A stretch of 64,000 nucleotides of DNA from JAIYDQ01 sp034408855 (GTDB lineage: Bacteria; Planctomycetota; Planctomycetia; Pirellulales; Pirellulaceae). The stretch spans positions 141,795-205,794 of the forward strand of contig JAWXCK010000074.1 of assembly GCA_034408855.1 (NCBI GenBank), given 5' to 3'. Below the pieces are notes generated by a model, which saw only the letters and a program-made list of their open reading frames with translations, made no database searches and was not told where the DNA came from. This document shows positions 43,406 through 52,696 of the stretch, piece after piece (within the stretch, counting starts at the first letter, position 1; every line of letters begins with the position of its first letter). The position numbers were made by a program, and so were the translations under genes.

Positions 43406-44780
43406 CGTTATCTCTTCGTTGCCGCGAACGTTGTGACTCGGTCGTATCTTGGCAAACCACTTCGTACAGTATCGCCCGCTGGTTATTCTGTCGACGCAAT
43501 ATACGACCTAAGCGTTGCTTGGCTTGTTTCTTCGACGCCATACCGCCGATCACGACTGCAACTTTGACGATTGGCAAGTCGACGCCTTCATCGAGAACCT
43601 GGTTCGCGACGATGGCGGGATAGATATGATTCTTTAACCCTTCGAGATAGTCCAGACGCTCTTTTTTTCCACAATGGCTTAACAGACATGGTATCAGAAA
43701 TCGATTCGAGACATCGCGTGCCATAGCGTTCGAGCCGACAAAGATTATCATCGGCGAACCTTGATGGAGTCGGAAAAGATCTTCTAAAACGCGAAGTTTC
43801 TCGGCCGCCCGATTTTCGATCGATTGCTTTCGACGAAACGCATCCAACGTTCGACGCGACTCGGGTTCCGTCGTCGCCTCTGCGCACACATCCTTCCAGG
43901 CAAAGGCGGGATCGTCCTGCCGCCGTGTGTAAACGTATTGGCTTATTTCGCTCGATAGCCGATCGTAGAGGACTTGTTCGCGATCGTTTAAATGAACCGG
44001 AATGCGCACGATATCATATTCGGCAAGCGAACGACCTCGCACATCCGCGATCGAGAGATTATAGACCGTGGAGCCAATCAAGGTTTCGATGTCGACTTGA
44101 CGACCATCTGATCGCTCCGGCGTTGCCGTAAGTCCTAAGCGCATTGTCGCCATCGACATCCGGGCAGCGTCGCTTCGAATTCGACCTGGAAGATGATGGC
44201 ACTCGTCGAAAATCAGCAGCTCGAATCGATTCCCAAACGTCGGCATGTGAATCGAAGCGCTATCGTAGGTCGTCACGGAAACCGGGCGAAGATTAAAGGT
44301 GTTGTCGCCGATAACACCCGCGTCGTACCCGAGTCCTCGCAAGATTCGTCGATGCCACTGATACATAAGGTCTCGGACGGGTGAAACGATCAACGTCGAA
44401 CATCGAGTCTCGTGCATGATTCGCAGCGCGACTTCCGTCTTGCCGGTTCCGGTCGGCATGACGACAACTCCCGACTTCGAAACCAACCATGCTTGAACGG
44501 CGTCGAGCTGTTCTTGGCGAAGTTCTGGCAGATCGACTTTCGGCCAAGCGACTTTCATCCATGCTTCCGCACGGTTCTCGCACGTTCGTCTGTGATTCGA
44601 AACTTCACCGATCCGTTGCAATCGATCAACGATCGAGGCATACTTTGAAGCTTCGCATCGCCAAGCCTCGACTCGAGCATCCCATCGCCAAACATCGTCA
44701 CCGAAAACGTCGATGATCGACGCGCGCGACCTGCCGCGAAGCAGCAATGTTCCTTGTGAAAATTCGAGTGAGCTTTCCAT
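43371..44780 (-). CDS. XPB-like SF2 helicase
   Basis: Superfamily 2 helicase of the XPB/RAD25 branch, about 469 residues. A short N-terminal domain (LEFSQGTLLLRGRS..WRWDARVEAWR) resembles the damage-recognition domain of archaeal XPB. Motifs are LRQEQLDAV, Walker A MPTGTGKTEVAL, IFDECHHLPG, RLGLTATPERSDG, VLDEGVDLPIVK and QAKQRLGRILRR. ATG 44780 is chosen; an upstream TTG at 44816 has no better site. It overlaps the Bax1-like gene, matching the archaeal XPB-Bax1 pair. Bacterial XPB is known, but paired Bax1 is less usual. Confidence 0.88.
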   Translation of the reverse strand: MESSLEFSQGTLLLRGRSRASIIDVFGDDVWRWDARVEAWRCEASKYASIVDRLQRIGEVSNHRRTCENRAEAWMKVAWPKVDLPELRQEQLDAVQAWLVSKSGVVVMPTGTGKTEVALRIMHETRCSTLIVSPVRDLMYQWHRRILRGLGYDAGVIGDNTFNLRPVSVTTYDSASIHMPTFGNRFELLIFDECHHLPGRIRSDAARMSMATMRLGLTATPERSDGRQVDIETLIGSTVYNLSIADVRGRSLAEYDIVRIPVHLNDREQVLYDRLSSEISQYVYTRRQDDPAFAWKDVCAEATTEPESRRTLDAFRRKQSIENRAAEKLRVLEDLFRLHQGSPMIIFVGSNAMARDVSNRFLIPCLLSHCGKKERLDYLEGLKNHIYPAIVANQVLDEGVDLPIVKVAVVIGGMASKKQAKQRLGRILRRQNNQRAILYEVVCQDTTESQRSRQRRDNDAYTGTRHRRI

Positions 44781-44830
44781 ACGCTCAGTTATAAGAGACG
44801 ATGCGAGACATTGCACTAGTTTGAATTATT

Positions 44831-44888
44831 CATCAGCCGTAGTGCGTTAGCACCGGTTCGTTCGAATTGCTGGGAAAGCGGACGCTTA
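44831..44888. repeat. Truncated copy of the ATCAGCCG hairpin repeat
   Basis: Matches the left arm and loop of 17855-17927 (AGTGCGTTAGCACC, then GAATTGCTGGGAA), but the right arm stops after GGACGCTTA. That junction forms the stop codon (44886-44888) of the next minus-strand gene. Confidence 0.75.
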
Positions 44889-46889
44889 CATCAAGGTCGC
44901 TTGAATCCAGCCATCGTCGATTTGAATGTCGGTGATCGTCATGCGAGGAGCATCGGCCGGGAGACGGTCGGTCGGTCGAATAGGCTTATCCAGTAATTCC
45001 TGCTTGAAGACCGAATCAAACTTGTTCTTTAAGAAGCTGCGAAGCGTTACGGCGCGTAGACCGCGCTGAGCCTTGCCAGCAAATTCGATCTTCACGTCGC
45101 CCTGACGCTCGAATTGGATCGAGCCGTCGTTCAAAACAACTTTATAGGTTGCTTCGATGGTGGCCGGTTGTTCGAGAGCTTGATCGCCGCGATCCAGTTT
45201 CGTCGTACGAATCCGGAATCGGACGAGTTGGTCATCGAATTCAACTTCGATCGGATGATAGCCGGCCATTGAGATCGCCCACTTTTCGCCACCGACCTCG
45301 TTTCGAAGACCTTCGGTAGGATCTAAGCCAGCTTGAGCTACGAAATCGTCAAGATCTTCGTTGCGAACGATACGACCGCCCAAAACAGGATCGAGTAGAT
45401 TCATAATCACCGACTGATGCAATTGAACCGAAATGCCTCGATGCTGGACTGCCAAAGGACATGACGTTGGCGCGGCCAACTGATCGGATTCTTGCTGCTT
45501 CCAAAGGAGCGTTAAAAACTGATTCGAGCTCCAACTGGTGCGTTTGGGTTCGGATAATCCCAATCGATGAAGGATCGGCATCGGCGGGTTTTGGAGCTTG
45601 GCGTTGGTTTGCGAGAGCTGCTTGGTTAGCTGCTGATGGAACTGTGTTGAAACGCGCGTTTCAAGTCGTCCTTGTGCGATCGCATCGGCCTGCGGCTTTT
45701 GCTCGGCAGCCTTGCGAGCGGCGATGCGTCTGACAATTTTCAGTTTGTGCTCGATACCAACAATCGTTGTCTGTAACGGTGCAAAGACGGACGTATCGTT
45801 CTGTGACAGCAAACCATGGTCGGTGAGCGAGATTGTTTCGCATGCCGTAATATTGGAATAGCCTTGTGTATGGAACAAGACCTTTCGATTAGTACCGATT
45901 GTCGTACTATTCATTTCCCCCGATAGCATCAATCGCAGCGACGCATTGCTAGAGTTATCGACCAAGAGCGGCGTGACACTCCCCTGCATAAAACTGCATC
46001 CGCGAATCTGCGTTCCGAGAATCACTTCGCTCACCGGCGATGGCTCGGCAACCGCTCGAGAAAATTGGCGTTGCACGAATTCACTCGACACTAGCACTCG
46101 AACGTTTGCTTTTGCAAATTGACTTTGAACCGATTGCTTCAATCCGACAGCTTGCTTCGACTGATCAAGAAAAGTAGTGATCAGACCGATCTCGCGTTGT
46201 CGCTCGGTATCGGCACCAGCGCTCGGTGTTTGCAACGACACCGAGAGTTGCTCCAGTCGCTTGCTGAGAATTTCGAGAGTCTCTTTCGGATTGCTGCCGA
46301 ATCGCAAAGCGTCGATATAGTCGGACAAGCGATCTCGAACGCGAACGAACTGACTCATTTCCAAACCAAGATAGTTCTGACGCATATTGCGCTCAATCTG
46401 AACCAACTGCTCGATGTCTGGCTCTTTTTTGCCAAGTTCTTGTTGAAGTTCATTCCAATGCAAAAAGCTAAGCCAATTCGCGAAGCGTTCACTGGACGAT
46501 GTCGCCAAGAAATTTTGTAGCTGGGCGACGGCATTTTCAAGTTCGGTTTTCGCCTGCGTCGGATTTGGCAGCGACTCGGCCCGAAGATTTAACATCGCAT
46601 TGGAAACCGACGATGCCCAATCCATCTGCGGCAAAGAATTTGACGACACCGCGTAGCTCGCCGAATTGGCTGGTAAAGTATACGAAGCTGGAACGACGAT
46701 CGAGGTATCTTTTGCGTCACTCCAGGTTGCCGTTACCACCGGAGGTGAACTTGAAAGGAGATGCGATTCCGCCGATCGTTGAATATCTGATGGCGATTGC
46801 GCCAAAGACACGCCAACGTGCCAATAGAAAAGACTCGCGAATCCGCCAATCCAGAGAATCTTCATGTAAGAAAGGTTTTTCGTATCCAT
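44886..46889 (-). CDS. Large secreted protein of unknown function
   Basis: About 667 residues. ATG 46889 is preferred because GAGGTGG lies 4-10 bases upstream; two ATGs a few codons earlier are also in frame. A signal peptide (MKILWIGGFASLFYWHVGVSLAQ) leads into a low-complexity Ser/Thr region, helical segments at about 110-260, and beta-rich segments with QGSVTPLLVDNSSNAS, FHTQGYSNITACETI and a C-terminal domain ending TITDIQIDDGWIQATL. It has no recognised domain. It looks like a planctomycete-specific periplasmic or surface protein. The stop is provided by the edge of a truncated repeat. Confidence 0.75.
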   Translation of the reverse strand: MDTKNLSYMKILWIGGFASLFYWHVGVSLAQSPSDIQRSAESHLLSSSPPVVTATWSDAKDTSIVVPASYTLPANSASYAVSSNSLPQMDWASSVSNAMLNLRAESLPNPTQAKTELENAVAQLQNFLATSSSERFANWLSFLHWNELQQELGKKEPDIEQLVQIERNMRQNYLGLEMSQFVRVRDRLSDYIDALRFGSNPKETLEILSKRLEQLSVSLQTPSAGADTERQREIGLITTFLDQSKQAVGLKQSVQSQFAKANVRVLVSSEFVQRQFSRAVAEPSPVSEVILGTQIRGCSFMQGSVTPLLVDNSSNASLRLMLSGEMNSTTIGTNRKVLFHTQGYSNITACETISLTDHGLLSQNDTSVFAPLQTTIVGIEHKLKIVRRIAARKAAEQKPQADAIAQGRLETRVSTQFHQQLTKQLSQTNAKLQNPPMPILHRLGLSEPKRTSWSSNQFLTLLWKQQESDQLAAPTSCPLAVQHRGISVQLHQSVIMNLLDPVLGGRIVRNEDLDDFVAQAGLDPTEGLRNEVGGEKWAISMAGYHPIEVEFDDQLVRFRIRTTKLDRGDQALEQPATIEATYKVVLNDGSIQFERQGDVKIEFAGKAQRGLRAVTLRSFLKNKFDSVFKQELLDKPIRPTDRLPADAPRMTITDIQIDDGWIQATLM

Positions 46890-47091
46890 TCGCCACCTCA
46901 TCATTTCTGGGTTAGCATATTACGTCATAGATTGAGTCAAGCCACTTTGGCTCCAACCAATTGACTCCTCTTAGTTTAGCGACATCAAAGTTTTCCCATA
47001 GGCCCCATTTACCCCAAAAAACGCAACCGCCAAATGATCGGTGTTGCCGCATAAGCTACGATCGATTTGACCGTCAAAGAAGGAAGACCCC

Positions 47092-47568
47092 ATGACTAAC
47101 TGGGTGGAAATAACGTTCGATTGCCTACCATTGCGGAGCGTCAGCCGACTCGATGCCCCGCTGGATGCTTCACCAAAACTGGCCGCCAAGCTGCTGAGAA
47201 TTAAGCAAGCTATGGAAAGCCACGGTACGCATAACACCTATTACCTGCACAATTCGAACTGCTGCTACCATTTGACGAACGATCCAAAAGCCGGTTCCAT
47301 CGCGTTCAAATTCGAAGGGACCGTCTTTACTGACGCCGAAGATATCAAAGCAATTCGGACGGAATTGCAAGTCACGCTCGACCGTGAAACATGTGATTGG
47401 TTAAATCAGTCGGTGGTCGAGTGGCTATCGGAGAGCGTCCATCGGTCCGTCGTTATCGAGTTCGATCGCTACATTGCCGCGGGCGATCTTGAAAAGACAC
47501 GTCAACGACTAGCTCAAATCGAGCGAACGCTCGAAGAGTCGCAAGGGTACGTTGGAATGTATTTGTAG
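47092..47568 (+). CDS. Protein of unknown function
   Basis: 158-residue cytosolic-looking protein. It starts MTNWVEITFDCLPLRSVSR after a GGAAG ribosome site and contains LAAKLLRIKQAMESHGTHNT, SNCCYHLTND, KFEGTVFTDAEDIKAIRTEL and VVIEFDRYIAAGDLEKTRQRL. The composition and codon use look genuine. The DPKAGSIAFKFEGTVFTD segment resembles a small alpha/beta domain, but no family is recognised. It is alone on its strand, convergent with the cytochrome operon. Confidence 0.7.
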   Translation: MTNWVEITFDCLPLRSVSRLDAPLDASPKLAAKLLRIKQAMESHGTHNTYYLHNSNCCYHLTNDPKAGSIAFKFEGTVFTDAEDIKAIRTELQVTLDRETCDWLNQSVVEWLSESVHRSVVIEFDRYIAAGDLEKTRQRLAQIERTLEESQGYVGMYL

Positions 47569-47583
47569 TCCCGCCCTCGGTTG

Positions 47584-47642
47584 GTAAGCTTCCAGCTTGC
47601 CTGAATCTAGAGAACATCGATATTCGCAAGCTGGAAGCTTAC
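47584..47642. repeat. Perfect 17-base inverted repeat GTAAGCTTCCAGCTTGC
   Basis: Arms 47584-47600 and 47626-47642 are perfect complements around 25 bases. It sits between the convergent 47568 and 47649 stops, so it may help terminate both. A half-copy is at 17946-17971, with the same flank GCCACTT. Confidence 0.8.
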
Positions 47643-47648
47643 GCCACT

Positions 47649-49913
47649 TTAATCGACGGTGTGGGTGTGATAGTTGTGGCATTGTATGCAGTTGTCACCT
47701 GCTGCTTGCGGTTGATGGCACGCTGCACAATCTTGAGCCTTCATCGGATGGAAGTCCGTTTGCATGCCGATCGTATTGGTTGATGCTTTATCGGTTGATG
47801 CATGGCTCTGCATTCGATGGCAGGCAACGCAATCCGCCAATGAAGGGATAATCAGATGCGGTCCATGATCGAATCGCGTCAATTGCCGAACTCGCGCATC
47901 GAATTGTTCGGCTCGCCAGCGATGATCCAGCACATCGTTCAAGTTCGTTCGGCTGGCAATAAGATGCTTGTTTACCGCAGTTGTCGATTCGAGTGCTTGA
48001 TGACATTCAGTGCAACGACCGACTGCCCAGTTGAAAATCTCCGAATGTGAGCTGATGGCGCTAGCTCGGGGTTTCGAATACCCTGAGTTTCCGTCGGAAG
48101 ATCGAACAGCAGAACCGGCGGCTAGCGCCGTTCCGCTCGCGTTTCCGTCAGTGCTACTGAGAGAGATCATCGCAGTGAGCCATGGATCGGCGTGTCCGCT
48201 CGGTACGTAGAGGATGGCCATGCGCTGCGTATCGATCATCCAACCGCCTGCAAACAAATGCTGCCGAGATTTGATCTCCTCCCATGCCGACGGCTTCGTT
48301 TCGGCCTGTAATGTCGATCGATTGGAACTCTGCACAGATTCCGGTTGGCTAAGCAAGTCTTCGTCGAGCAACGAATTATCGAGGAGCGCATTGGATGGGG
48401 AACTCGAAAGAAGAGAATCTGATGTCAGCGAAGTGGGTTGGTCAAGAAGCAAATCGTCCTGGCTATCTGTCTTTTGGCCGGCTTGGCTTTTTCGCTCGAC
48501 AGACACACGCAATCCGTTACGAGGCTCAGCTTCTTGGGCAGGGCCCACGAACCAATCGCGATAAGCTTGTCGAAAGAGATCCGGCGGTACGCCTTGAATG
48601 ATACGTTCAATAAGCGGTTGCTTCGCTGCATCGAACCGCGATGCCAAGCGTTCTTGCATAGCTGGTTGCCCGCGGCTTGCAAGCTGTTCCAGCAGCCGTC
48701 GACTCGCCACAGCCAAACCCAACAGGGCTTCGCGGTCTTCCTGCTTTTCGATATCGAAATCGGAGAGCTTTCCATTCGGTGGAAGCCTTCGAAAAAAGGC
48801 TATCGCATCGGCATCGTCGGCAAAGAGCAATCGCATCAATGGCGGTACGACACCGTCCATCGACTGGCCGGCTTCTTCGGGCCATGTTCCTATTTTCATG
48901 CCTCGCTGAGCCAGAGCGTTTAGATCCAAACTGGGAAGTTGAAACACAATGACGCCGTCGGCTAGCGACGTTTTCATCGGAGCTAGATGGCATGAAGCGC
49001 AGGCTGTTTCGAAGGCCACCGATCGAAAGACCCGCCCTACCCTACCCTGCTCTGCTCCGTTGACGTGACAGACGCGACAATCAAAGGCGGTATTGGACTT
49101 ACTGAAGTGAAGTTCACTATGTCGCGAGTGGTCAAATGCCAAACGGTTGGTTGAATGAGCTGGATAGTTGGTAAACTCTGGGTGACCGAAGGCGAAAGAG
49201 TTGAACGGCGTTTGATGGCAAGCTTGACATCGCTGGCTAGCGATGGCTTGCAAATCGTGCACAGCACCTTGATGCTCGCGATGGCAATCGCTACAGGTGA
49301 GTCGATGCTGATGCCAATCGACGGGCGAAGCTTGAATGAAGCTCGCGAGCCAACTTTTCGTTTCGCTTAATTTCGCAGATTTGGCCGAGGCGGTTAGTTG
49401 CTCCAGACTTTCTAATTCAAGATCATGAGGCATTGCTCGTCGAAGTTGCGGCAGCGATTCAGCGTGGCATACCAGACAACGTTCGGTTTGGGAATGTGCG
49501 GAAATGCGATTCTTACTCAATAGCGAGGCGAATGCTTCGTGCTGGGTTGATGCAAGCACCTTTTCGTGTACGCCGTAGGGGCTAGCCTCGGGCGCGGCAT
49601 CTTCATGACAATTGGCGCATCGATGTGGATCGTTCGGATTGTGAATTAACTGAGCGTGAGCCAGTGAAAGCGGGCCGGGAGCGATGATTTCGCGGTGGCG
49701 TTCGGTCACGACAACAGCAATCGAAATGCCGAAGGTTGCGACGGCCAGAGCGACCGGCAAATAACTTCGCCACCATCGCAAGGTTCGTTTCGGGTGACAG
49801 TGCTGACTCGAACATCGCCCGCGTTCATCGGGACCCAAAGGACACGATCCGACTGACGCATGGAGTCCGCATTTCCATTGTCGATCTGGTCGACGATAGA
49901 CCTTAAGTTCCAT
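47649..49913 (-). CDS. Membrane-anchored ten-heme cytochrome c
   Basis: Decaheme cytochrome c of 754 residues. Ten CxxCH sites are visible: CANCH, CLVCH, CSDCH, CQACH, CRVCH, CASCH, CTECH, CVACH, CAACH and CIQCH. One membrane segment (YLPVALAVATFGISIAVVV) anchors it near residue 60, after a Cys/His-rich start (KCGLHASVGSC, RCSSQHC) that could bind metal in the cytoplasm. Hemes fall in two groups: seven or so in the N-terminal third and the rest in the last 120 residues, separated by a long linker rich in Ser and Asp. ATG overlaps the preceding gene end by 11 bases. It would pass electrons to or from the periplasm. Confidence 0.88.
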   Translation of the reverse strand: MELKVYRRPDRQWKCGLHASVGSCPLGPDERGRCSSQHCHPKRTLRWWRSYLPVALAVATFGISIAVVVTERHREIIAPGPLSLAHAQLIHNPNDPHRCANCHEDAAPEASPYGVHEKVLASTQHEAFASLLSKNRISAHSQTERCLVCHAESLPQLRRAMPHDLELESLEQLTASAKSAKLSETKSWLASFIQASPVDWHQHRLTCSDCHREHQGAVHDLQAIASQRCQACHQTPFNSFAFGHPEFTNYPAHSTNRLAFDHSRHSELHFSKSNTAFDCRVCHVNGAEQGRVGRVFRSVAFETACASCHLAPMKTSLADGVIVFQLPSLDLNALAQRGMKIGTWPEEAGQSMDGVVPPLMRLLFADDADAIAFFRRLPPNGKLSDFDIEKQEDREALLGLAVASRRLLEQLASRGQPAMQERLASRFDAAKQPLIERIIQGVPPDLFRQAYRDWFVGPAQEAEPRNGLRVSVERKSQAGQKTDSQDDLLLDQPTSLTSDSLLSSSPSNALLDNSLLDEDLLSQPESVQSSNRSTLQAETKPSAWEEIKSRQHLFAGGWMIDTQRMAILYVPSGHADPWLTAMISLSSTDGNASGTALAAGSAVRSSDGNSGYSKPRASAISSHSEIFNWAVGRCTECHQALESTTAVNKHLIASRTNLNDVLDHRWRAEQFDARVRQLTRFDHGPHLIIPSLADCVACHRMQSHASTDKASTNTIGMQTDFHPMKAQDCAACHQPQAAGDNCIQCHNYHTHTVD

Positions 49914-50730
49914 GGAAGCTATGCACCATGTAAACGTGAAAGGCTACCAGGATGAAAAACGACCAGACGAACGCGATATGCAGGATGACCCAACCTCGTA
50001 ATCGATTCTGCATCGCCCATTGAAAATCGAGATCATCTTTTTCGCGCACCAGTTGGCTCAGCGTGGCTTGTGACGATTTTCCATCCGGGCCAAGGTAGCG
50101 AACCATTTGGTCTAACTCGTCGAGCAGTTCGCGACGTTGCCTACCATTGGGAACAAGACAATAAGCCAACGACCTTCGTTGCTGGAAAAACATTTTCAAG
50201 CGCTTCGTATAGTGTTCAGCCAAGGTCGCGCTTTCGAGTCTACCCGCCGCTCGCAAAGCAATGGCGTATGCTCGTTCGGCAATCTGACGCCGCAACATAG
50301 CGATGTCGTCACGAAGAACGGATGGGCCCGCGCTCAGCAACCGTTTCGGGGTTGTGTAGTTGATATACCAACCGAGAATACCACTTAGCGATATCGTCCA
50401 AAAAAGGACCGTCAGGGCAATTTCGAAAACACCATGAATGCTTACCCCAGCATGCATTAGAAAACTACCGACGGCGAACAACCCCAAGTATTGATGAGCG
50501 CGTTGCCAAACGGCGACCTTGCCCAAAGGAAGCACGAGCAACCGCTTGCGCATCGACAATAGCATCAACCCACTGCAAACACCCAAAAGTATGTAGCCGG
50601 TTACGAAATCCGATCGCCCAAGGTTTCTTTCCGACCAGCGTTGCAAGCAATAGGCGATCAATACGCCGATCGCGGTGATAGTAATGGCTCGAAGCGTTCG
50701 TCGAGTCACAGCGTGCGAACGTTTTTTCAT
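49903..50730 (-). CDS. Four-helix membrane protein, putative b-type cytochrome
   Basis: Integral membrane protein of 275 residues. Membrane segments are near ITITAIGVLIAYCLQ, GYILLGVCSGLMLLS, YLGLFAVGSFLMHAGVS, ALTVLFWTISLSGILGWYIN and LHIAFVWSFFILVAFHVYMV. Histidines in the helices (WQRAHQYLGLF, SFLMHAGVS, VILHIAF, VAFHVYMVH) are spaced as expected for two b hemes of cytochrome b561/ferric-reductase type. A basic loop of about 120 residues faces the cytoplasm. It starts 3 bases after the FeS gene and overlaps the decaheme gene, so it is the probable membrane link between them (inference). Confidence 0.8.
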   Translation of the reverse strand: MKKRSHAVTRRTLRAITITAIGVLIAYCLQRWSERNLGRSDFVTGYILLGVCSGLMLLSMRKRLLVLPLGKVAVWQRAHQYLGLFAVGSFLMHAGVSIHGVFEIALTVLFWTISLSGILGWYINYTTPKRLLSAGPSVLRDDIAMLRRQIAERAYAIALRAAGRLESATLAEHYTKRLKMFFQQRRSLAYCLVPNGRQRRELLDELDQMVRYLGPDGKSSQATLSQLVREKDDLDFQWAMQNRLRGWVILHIAFVWSFFILVAFHVYMVHSFHGT

Positions 50731-50733
50731 AAA

Positions 50734-52479
50734 CTAGGCGGCCTCCCGTCGCATCCATCGATCCAACGTTGGCAAATCGCTCATATTGATTCGAACGAGC
50801 GCGTCATGCGGACAAGCGGCCTGACAGGCTGGTCCAATCGGGAGACTTTGACACAGATCGCACTTCGTCGCCTGCAGAATGGGCATCTGCGTTTCGCGAT
50901 CGACCAATTTTCGTCCGTGAAGATCGTTGATCTGGACCATTACGATGTTGTCGTACGGGCAGCTCTCCGCGCAGACTTTGCATCCGATGCAACTGTTTGG
51001 ATTGATAGAAATCACGCCGCTTTTCGTATCGCGAGCAATCGCACCGGTCGGACATCCAATCATGCAGACGGGGTCGACGCAATGCATACAGGCTTGGGCG
51101 AACTGATAAGGTCCGAACTGCGGACCATTGCGAACGAATCGAGGGTTCCCTTGGTGCGTCCTCGCGCATGCTCGAACGCAATCATCGCACCGCGTACAAC
51201 GTTCGGTATCAATCAGCATCGTTTGACGACCGTTCATCAATCGATTGTCGACGAGGAATTCAAGGAGCGCCGGTTCAAGTTGTTCGAACGGTGGGATGGT
51301 CGCTGTTTCTTGCACAAGCGGCCCGGCCGCATCATAACGTGGTCGATCAATTCGCGACGGCAACTCATCCGATCGGATGAACGGCAGTGCGTGCTCCAGA
51401 AATTCGCGTCTCGGGATTTTTAGCACATCGACGAATCCGATTCCTCGTAAAGACTCTTGATACGGCAAGAGTTGGTTCTCATCGAGCTGAACGTCGGCGT
51501 TGTGGACGAGTTCGCTTAACCCAAAGACCTGACCACGTCCAAGGTAAGCTAATGTCCGATGTCCATGCCCGTGTTGGTAACTCAGTCGAGCAAAACCCGA
51601 TCGAATTAGAATCAACCCATTTGCCGGTGCTCCTTCTTGCACGATAAATGGCTCGGCTTGAATCCGTTCTTGCACATCCAAGTTTCGCGTGAGGCGATAG
51701 TCGGCGAACCATTCCATGTCACCGAGACTCACCAACTGCGCTGCTTGAGCGATATGTTCGAGATGCTCCGGTGGTACAAAACGAAACAAGGGGGTCTCGC
51801 GCAAGTGCGTTGTCAGACTGGCTTCACGATAACGACGATCCAGTTGCTTCTGAAACATTGGGTCGCGTCGGAGGAGTCGCAGTCCCTGCCAACGAATCTC
51901 CAAGAGTACAACTGGACCATCGGCAATTACGGTGTAGCTGCTCGATGATCGTGTTATGGCGGCTAGTTCTCCGAAGAGCTCGCCAGGGCCGAGCGGTTCC
52001 GAAGTGTGACCGTCGAGTATGGCGGTAGCATCCTGAAGAAAGACACGCGGCCGATCGTCAACTTGACGAACTCCTGTGGCTGCTTCCTTGGATTGAGCCA
52101 CGGAGCGCATTTCGGGAACGGGCCAATAGCGAAGCGAATCACGTAGCGTCTGCCACCAAGATGCCGGCTTTTCGGTAGCTCGACCCAACGACTCGGCCGC
52201 CAGTTGCGTAATAAGGATTCGAACTTGGCCTCGCAGAACGATATATGCGCTGCTGCCATAGTCACCTTCGCGAACGATGACATCGCCGTGCTCGTAACGA
52301 TTGATCCGCGAATCGCTTCGGAGAATATCGATCACGGTCGCAGATTGGCTAAAGCGATCCTTATCCATCGATGCAAATGGCTCCAAGCTAAGCAGCCATT
52401 GCAGATCGCGATCCTGCATTGATGGGTCGAGAGGGTAGTCCCAACGTCCGGGTCTTTCGATCGCGGTCAACGTCATCAT
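50734..52479 (-). CDS. Cyclic-nucleotide-binding-like protein with four [4Fe-4S] motifs
   Basis: Cytoplasmic protein of 581 residues with an unusual fusion. Two cNMP-binding-like domains (REGDYGSSAYIVLRGQVRIL, then VQEGAPANGLILIRSGFARL) fill residues 1-400. The C-terminal part is a polyferredoxin of the DMSO-reductase subunit B/HybA type: RCTRCDDCVRAC, CMHCVDPVCMIGCPTGA, CIGCKVCAESCPYD and CDLCQSLPIGPACQAACPHD, 16 cysteines for four clusters. No signal peptide is seen. The operon places it in front of a b-type cytochrome and a decaheme protein, so it may gate electron flow by a nucleotide or CRP-like ligand (inference). It is divergent from the nucleoside hydrolase. Confidence 0.85.
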   Translation of the reverse strand: MMTLTAIERPGRWDYPLDPSMQDRDLQWLLSLEPFASMDKDRFSQSATVIDILRSDSRINRYEHGDVIVREGDYGSSAYIVLRGQVRILITQLAAESLGRATEKPASWWQTLRDSLRYWPVPEMRSVAQSKEAATGVRQVDDRPRVFLQDATAILDGHTSEPLGPGELFGELAAITRSSSSYTVIADGPVVLLEIRWQGLRLLRRDPMFQKQLDRRYREASLTTHLRETPLFRFVPPEHLEHIAQAAQLVSLGDMEWFADYRLTRNLDVQERIQAEPFIVQEGAPANGLILIRSGFARLSYQHGHGHRTLAYLGRGQVFGLSELVHNADVQLDENQLLPYQESLRGIGFVDVLKIPRREFLEHALPFIRSDELPSRIDRPRYDAAGPLVQETATIPPFEQLEPALLEFLVDNRLMNGRQTMLIDTERCTRCDDCVRACARTHQGNPRFVRNGPQFGPYQFAQACMHCVDPVCMIGCPTGAIARDTKSGVISINPNSCIGCKVCAESCPYDNIVMVQINDLHGRKLVDRETQMPILQATKCDLCQSLPIGPACQAACPHDALVRINMSDLPTLDRWMRREAA

Positions 52480-52696
52480 CAGCGCGAAAAATTCCTGGTA
52501 TTCTGGCCATGAAACACTTTTTTGGAGTGTCGCAAACTGCCGCCTCCCGGCTCAAGACCAATCGGAATGCAATCTGCAAGTTCTGGACATTAAGTTGCTC
52601 ACTTCCGCTTAACGAGCTAAACTCACGGCATTCCAAAACGATCCGAGCGAAAAATCGGCGTTCACTGTCCCTAGCACCCAATGAGTCGAGTCGTCC

